Below the pieces are notes generated by a model. It had not been told where the DNA came from, searched no databases, and saw only the letters and a list, made by a program, of their open reading frames with translations. 7,152 bases of DNA from Verrucomicrobiota bacterium (GTDB lineage Bacteria; Verrucomicrobiota; Verrucomicrobiia; Opitutales; Opitutaceae), in assembly GCA_023447015.1 (NCBI GenBank), contig JAEXPG010000362.1:1-7152 (forward strand). The letters run 5' to 3'. Shown here one piece after another: positions 5,994 through 7,152 of this stretch (within the stretch, counting starts at the first letter, position 1; each line of letters starts with the position of its first letter). The position numbers and the translations under genes were made by a program.

Positions 5994-6812
5994 GTGGCAG
6001 CATCCAACGATTCCGCTCTTCTCTCCCGCATCGCCGCCGGCCGGAAGGCCGTGATGGCGCAGTCGGCGTTTTTCCACGCCCAGTTCGGCCGCGCGACGAG
6101 CCATTGGAAGCACGACGGCTCCCGCGTGACCGACGCCGATCTGGCGATCTCGACCGCGATCTTCGACGAGCTGCGGGCGCAGTTTGGCGGCGACGACTTC
6201 TTCAGCGAGGAGCTCTCGGTGGGCGAGAACCCGTTTCCCCGCCGCGGCGAATGGTCCTGGGTGCTCGACCCGATCGACGGCACCAACAACTTTGCGCTCG
6301 GCGTGCCGGTGACCGCGATCTCGCTCGCGCTGCTGCGCGACGGCGAGCCCGTCTACGGGTTCCTCTACGATCTGGGCCGGCGCTCGCTCTTCCATGGCGG
6401 GCCGGGGCAGGGCGTGTGGGATGGCGACGTGCGCCTGCAGCCGCAGTTCGGCCGCAGCGGGCGGCATGAGCGGATCGTGGCGACGCACTCGCCGATCGAT
6501 GCCCGCTACCTACCGCTGGCCTCGGCGATCCTCACCCAGTACAAGCTGCGCGGTTTCGGCAGCGGCGCACTGCACCTCACCTATGCCGCCCTCGGCATGA
6601 TCGACGTGTGCATGGATTTCACGGTGAAGGTGTGGGACATCGCCGCCGCGACGGCGATCGCCCGCGAGACCGGCGCGAAGATGCATTTCTTCAACCAGTC
6701 GCCCTATCCGATGCAGCAGTTCGATCTGAAGATGAAGCCGCTGCAGTACTGCGCCGGCAGCCCCGAGGCCATCGACGCGATCGTCGAGCTGGTGAAGACC
6801 ACGCGCGGCTGA
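5994..6812 (+). CDS. inositol monophosphatase family protein, 272 aa
   Basis: Mg-dependent sugar/inositol phosphatase fold, cytosolic. All signature positions are present: WKHDGSRVTDADLAI at 38-52, E72-E73 in the FSEE metal-ligand motif, D92-P-I-D95-G-T for the metal site, and W214-D215-I-A-A-A near the C-terminus. Length is typical (about 260-280). Substrate cannot be told from sequence: myo-inositol-1-phosphate, fructose-1,6-bisphosphate, 3'-phosphoadenosine-5'-phosphate and histidinol phosphate are all handled by relatives. I chose the GTG at 5994 because a stop in the same frame lies at 5955-5957, no ATG occurs before residue 21, and the first family helix (LLSRIAAGRKAVMAQ) needs these residues. 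No Shine-Dalgarno sequence precedes it. It lies 73 bp after the FmdB-like gene on the same strand and converges with the ligase gene. Confidence 0.95.
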   Translation: MAASNDSALLSRIAAGRKAVMAQSAFFHAQFGRATSHWKHDGSRVTDADLAISTAIFDELRAQFGGDDFFSEELSVGENPFPRRGEWSWVLDPIDGTNNFALGVPVTAISLALLRDGEPVYGFLYDLGRRSLFHGGPGQGVWDGDVRLQPQFGRSGRHERIVATHSPIDARYLPLASAILTQYKLRGFGSGALHLTYAALGMIDVCMDFTVKVWDIAAATAIARETGAKMHFFNQSPYPMQQFDLKMKPLQYCAGSPEAIDAIVELVKTTRG

Positions 6813-6814
6813 GT

Positions 6815-6834
6815 GGCGCCGTTCGACGGACGCC
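6815..6834. terminator. stem-loop between convergent genes, possible two-way terminator
   Basis: GGCGCCGT (6815-6822), loop TCG (6823-6825), ACGG (6826-6829), a single bulged A (6830), CGCC (6831-6834): eight base pairs in all. It fills most of the 33-bp gap between the phosphatase stop and the ligase stop. There is no T run on either side, so intrinsic termination is unproven, but the position is what one expects of a shared transcript-end hairpin. Confidence 0.4.
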
Positions 6835-6845
6835 GGAGGAGTCGC

Positions 6846-7152
6846 TCAACCGGCCAGGCGGCGCAGTGCGGCGCGGTCGGTTTTTCCCTGCGCGGTGAGC
6901 GGCCAGTCGTCGACGGGGAGCCAGCGGCGCGGGAGCTTGTGCGGGCTGAGCGTGGCGCGGAGCGCCGTCTGGACTGCTGCGAGATCGGGCCGGTCCGCGG
7001 CGGGAAAGAGTGCGGCGACGCATTCGCCCCAGCGGGCGTCGGGGAGGCCGAGGACCACCACCTCGGAGAACACGCCGGTGGCGCGAAGGGCGGCCTCGAC
7101 CTCCGCGGGATGGACCTTCTCGCCGCCCGTGTTGATCGCGGCATCGGCACGG
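6846..7152 (-). CDS. ANL-family AMP-forming acyl-CoA ligase, C-terminal end (possibly MenE)
   Basis: The minus strand is open from the window edge to TGA at 6848-6846, giving about 101 residues; the start lies beyond 7152. The visible part is the mobile C-terminal domain of adenylate-forming enzymes: the hinge/A8-type motif INTGGEKVHPAEVEAAL, then VVVLGLPDARWGECVAALF, LSPHKLPRRW, and the A10 motif WPLTAQGKTDRAAL. The lysine in GKTDR is in the place of the catalytic adenylation lysine. These enzymes make acyl-AMP from an acid and ATP and then the CoA thioester. The short domain and the INTGGEKV hinge resemble o-succinylbenzoate-CoA ligase (MenE, menaquinone synthesis), but the substrate-binding half is outside the window, so other acyl-CoA synthetases remain possible. 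It converges with the phosphatase gene; menaquinone genes beyond 7152 would support MenE. Confidence 0.9.
   Translation of the reverse strand, partial: RADAAINTGGEKVHPAEVEAALRATGVFSEVVVLGLPDARWGECVAALFPAADRPDLAAVQTALRATLSPHKLPRRWLPVDDWPLTAQGKTDRAALRRLAG

Noticed and set aside
5706..6488. 260-codon minus-strand frame opposite the phosphatase
   Set aside because: The plus strand carries a complete inositol-monophosphatase motif set over the same bases, so this is a shadow.
1..7152. Defence, phage or mobile-element system
   Set aside because: No nuclease, helicase, toxin, integrase, transposase or inverted-repeat ends were found; the genes are housekeeping or unknown single units.

Overview
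The window is a GC-rich piece of bacterial chromosome with six protein-coding genes, two of them cut by the window ends. I infer Verrucomicrobiota, probably Opitutaceae-like. The reasons are the very high third-position GC, the starts without Shine-Dalgarno sequences, the type of FmdB-like protein (CPDN instead of CxxC knuckles), and short intergenic repeats of the GCGGAWT and CGCTAATG kind, which I recall from that phylum. No single marker gene proves this.

Layout. Positions 1-635 (minus) hold the N-terminal part of a DUF1302-type outer-membrane protein with a signal peptide. A 371-bp spacer (636-1006) follows, with one compact hairpin and a weak promoter candidate. On the plus strand, 1007-1306 encodes a 99-residue protein of unknown function, and 1382-4252 encodes a full-length UvrA (nucleotide excision repair damage-recognition ATPase). 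This UvrA has lost one of the four cysteines of its C-terminal zinc module. Directly after its stop codon come six 7-bp tandem repeats (4253-4294), then three 10-bp units (4335-4362), and a stem-loop at 4478-4499. Positions 4535-5179 (minus) encode a lipoprotein of unknown function. It diverges from an FmdB-like protein (5354-5920, plus), which is followed by an intact inositol-monophosphatase-family enzyme (5994-6812, plus). The last gene (6846-7152, minus) is the C-terminal end of an ANL-family acyl-CoA ligase, possibly MenE, and converges on the phosphatase over a short stem-loop.

The genes do not form one obvious pathway. The small ORF and uvrA could share a transcript (75-bp gap), as could the FmdB-like gene and the phosphatase (73-bp gap). 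The rest looks like ordinary chromosome with single-gene units. I found no mobile element, CRISPR array, RNA gene, phage or defence module, and no convincing new multi-gene system. The items most worth a second look are the altered UvrA zinc module, the half-cysteine FmdB-like protein with a Met-rich acidic extension, and the two short repeat families after uvrA.
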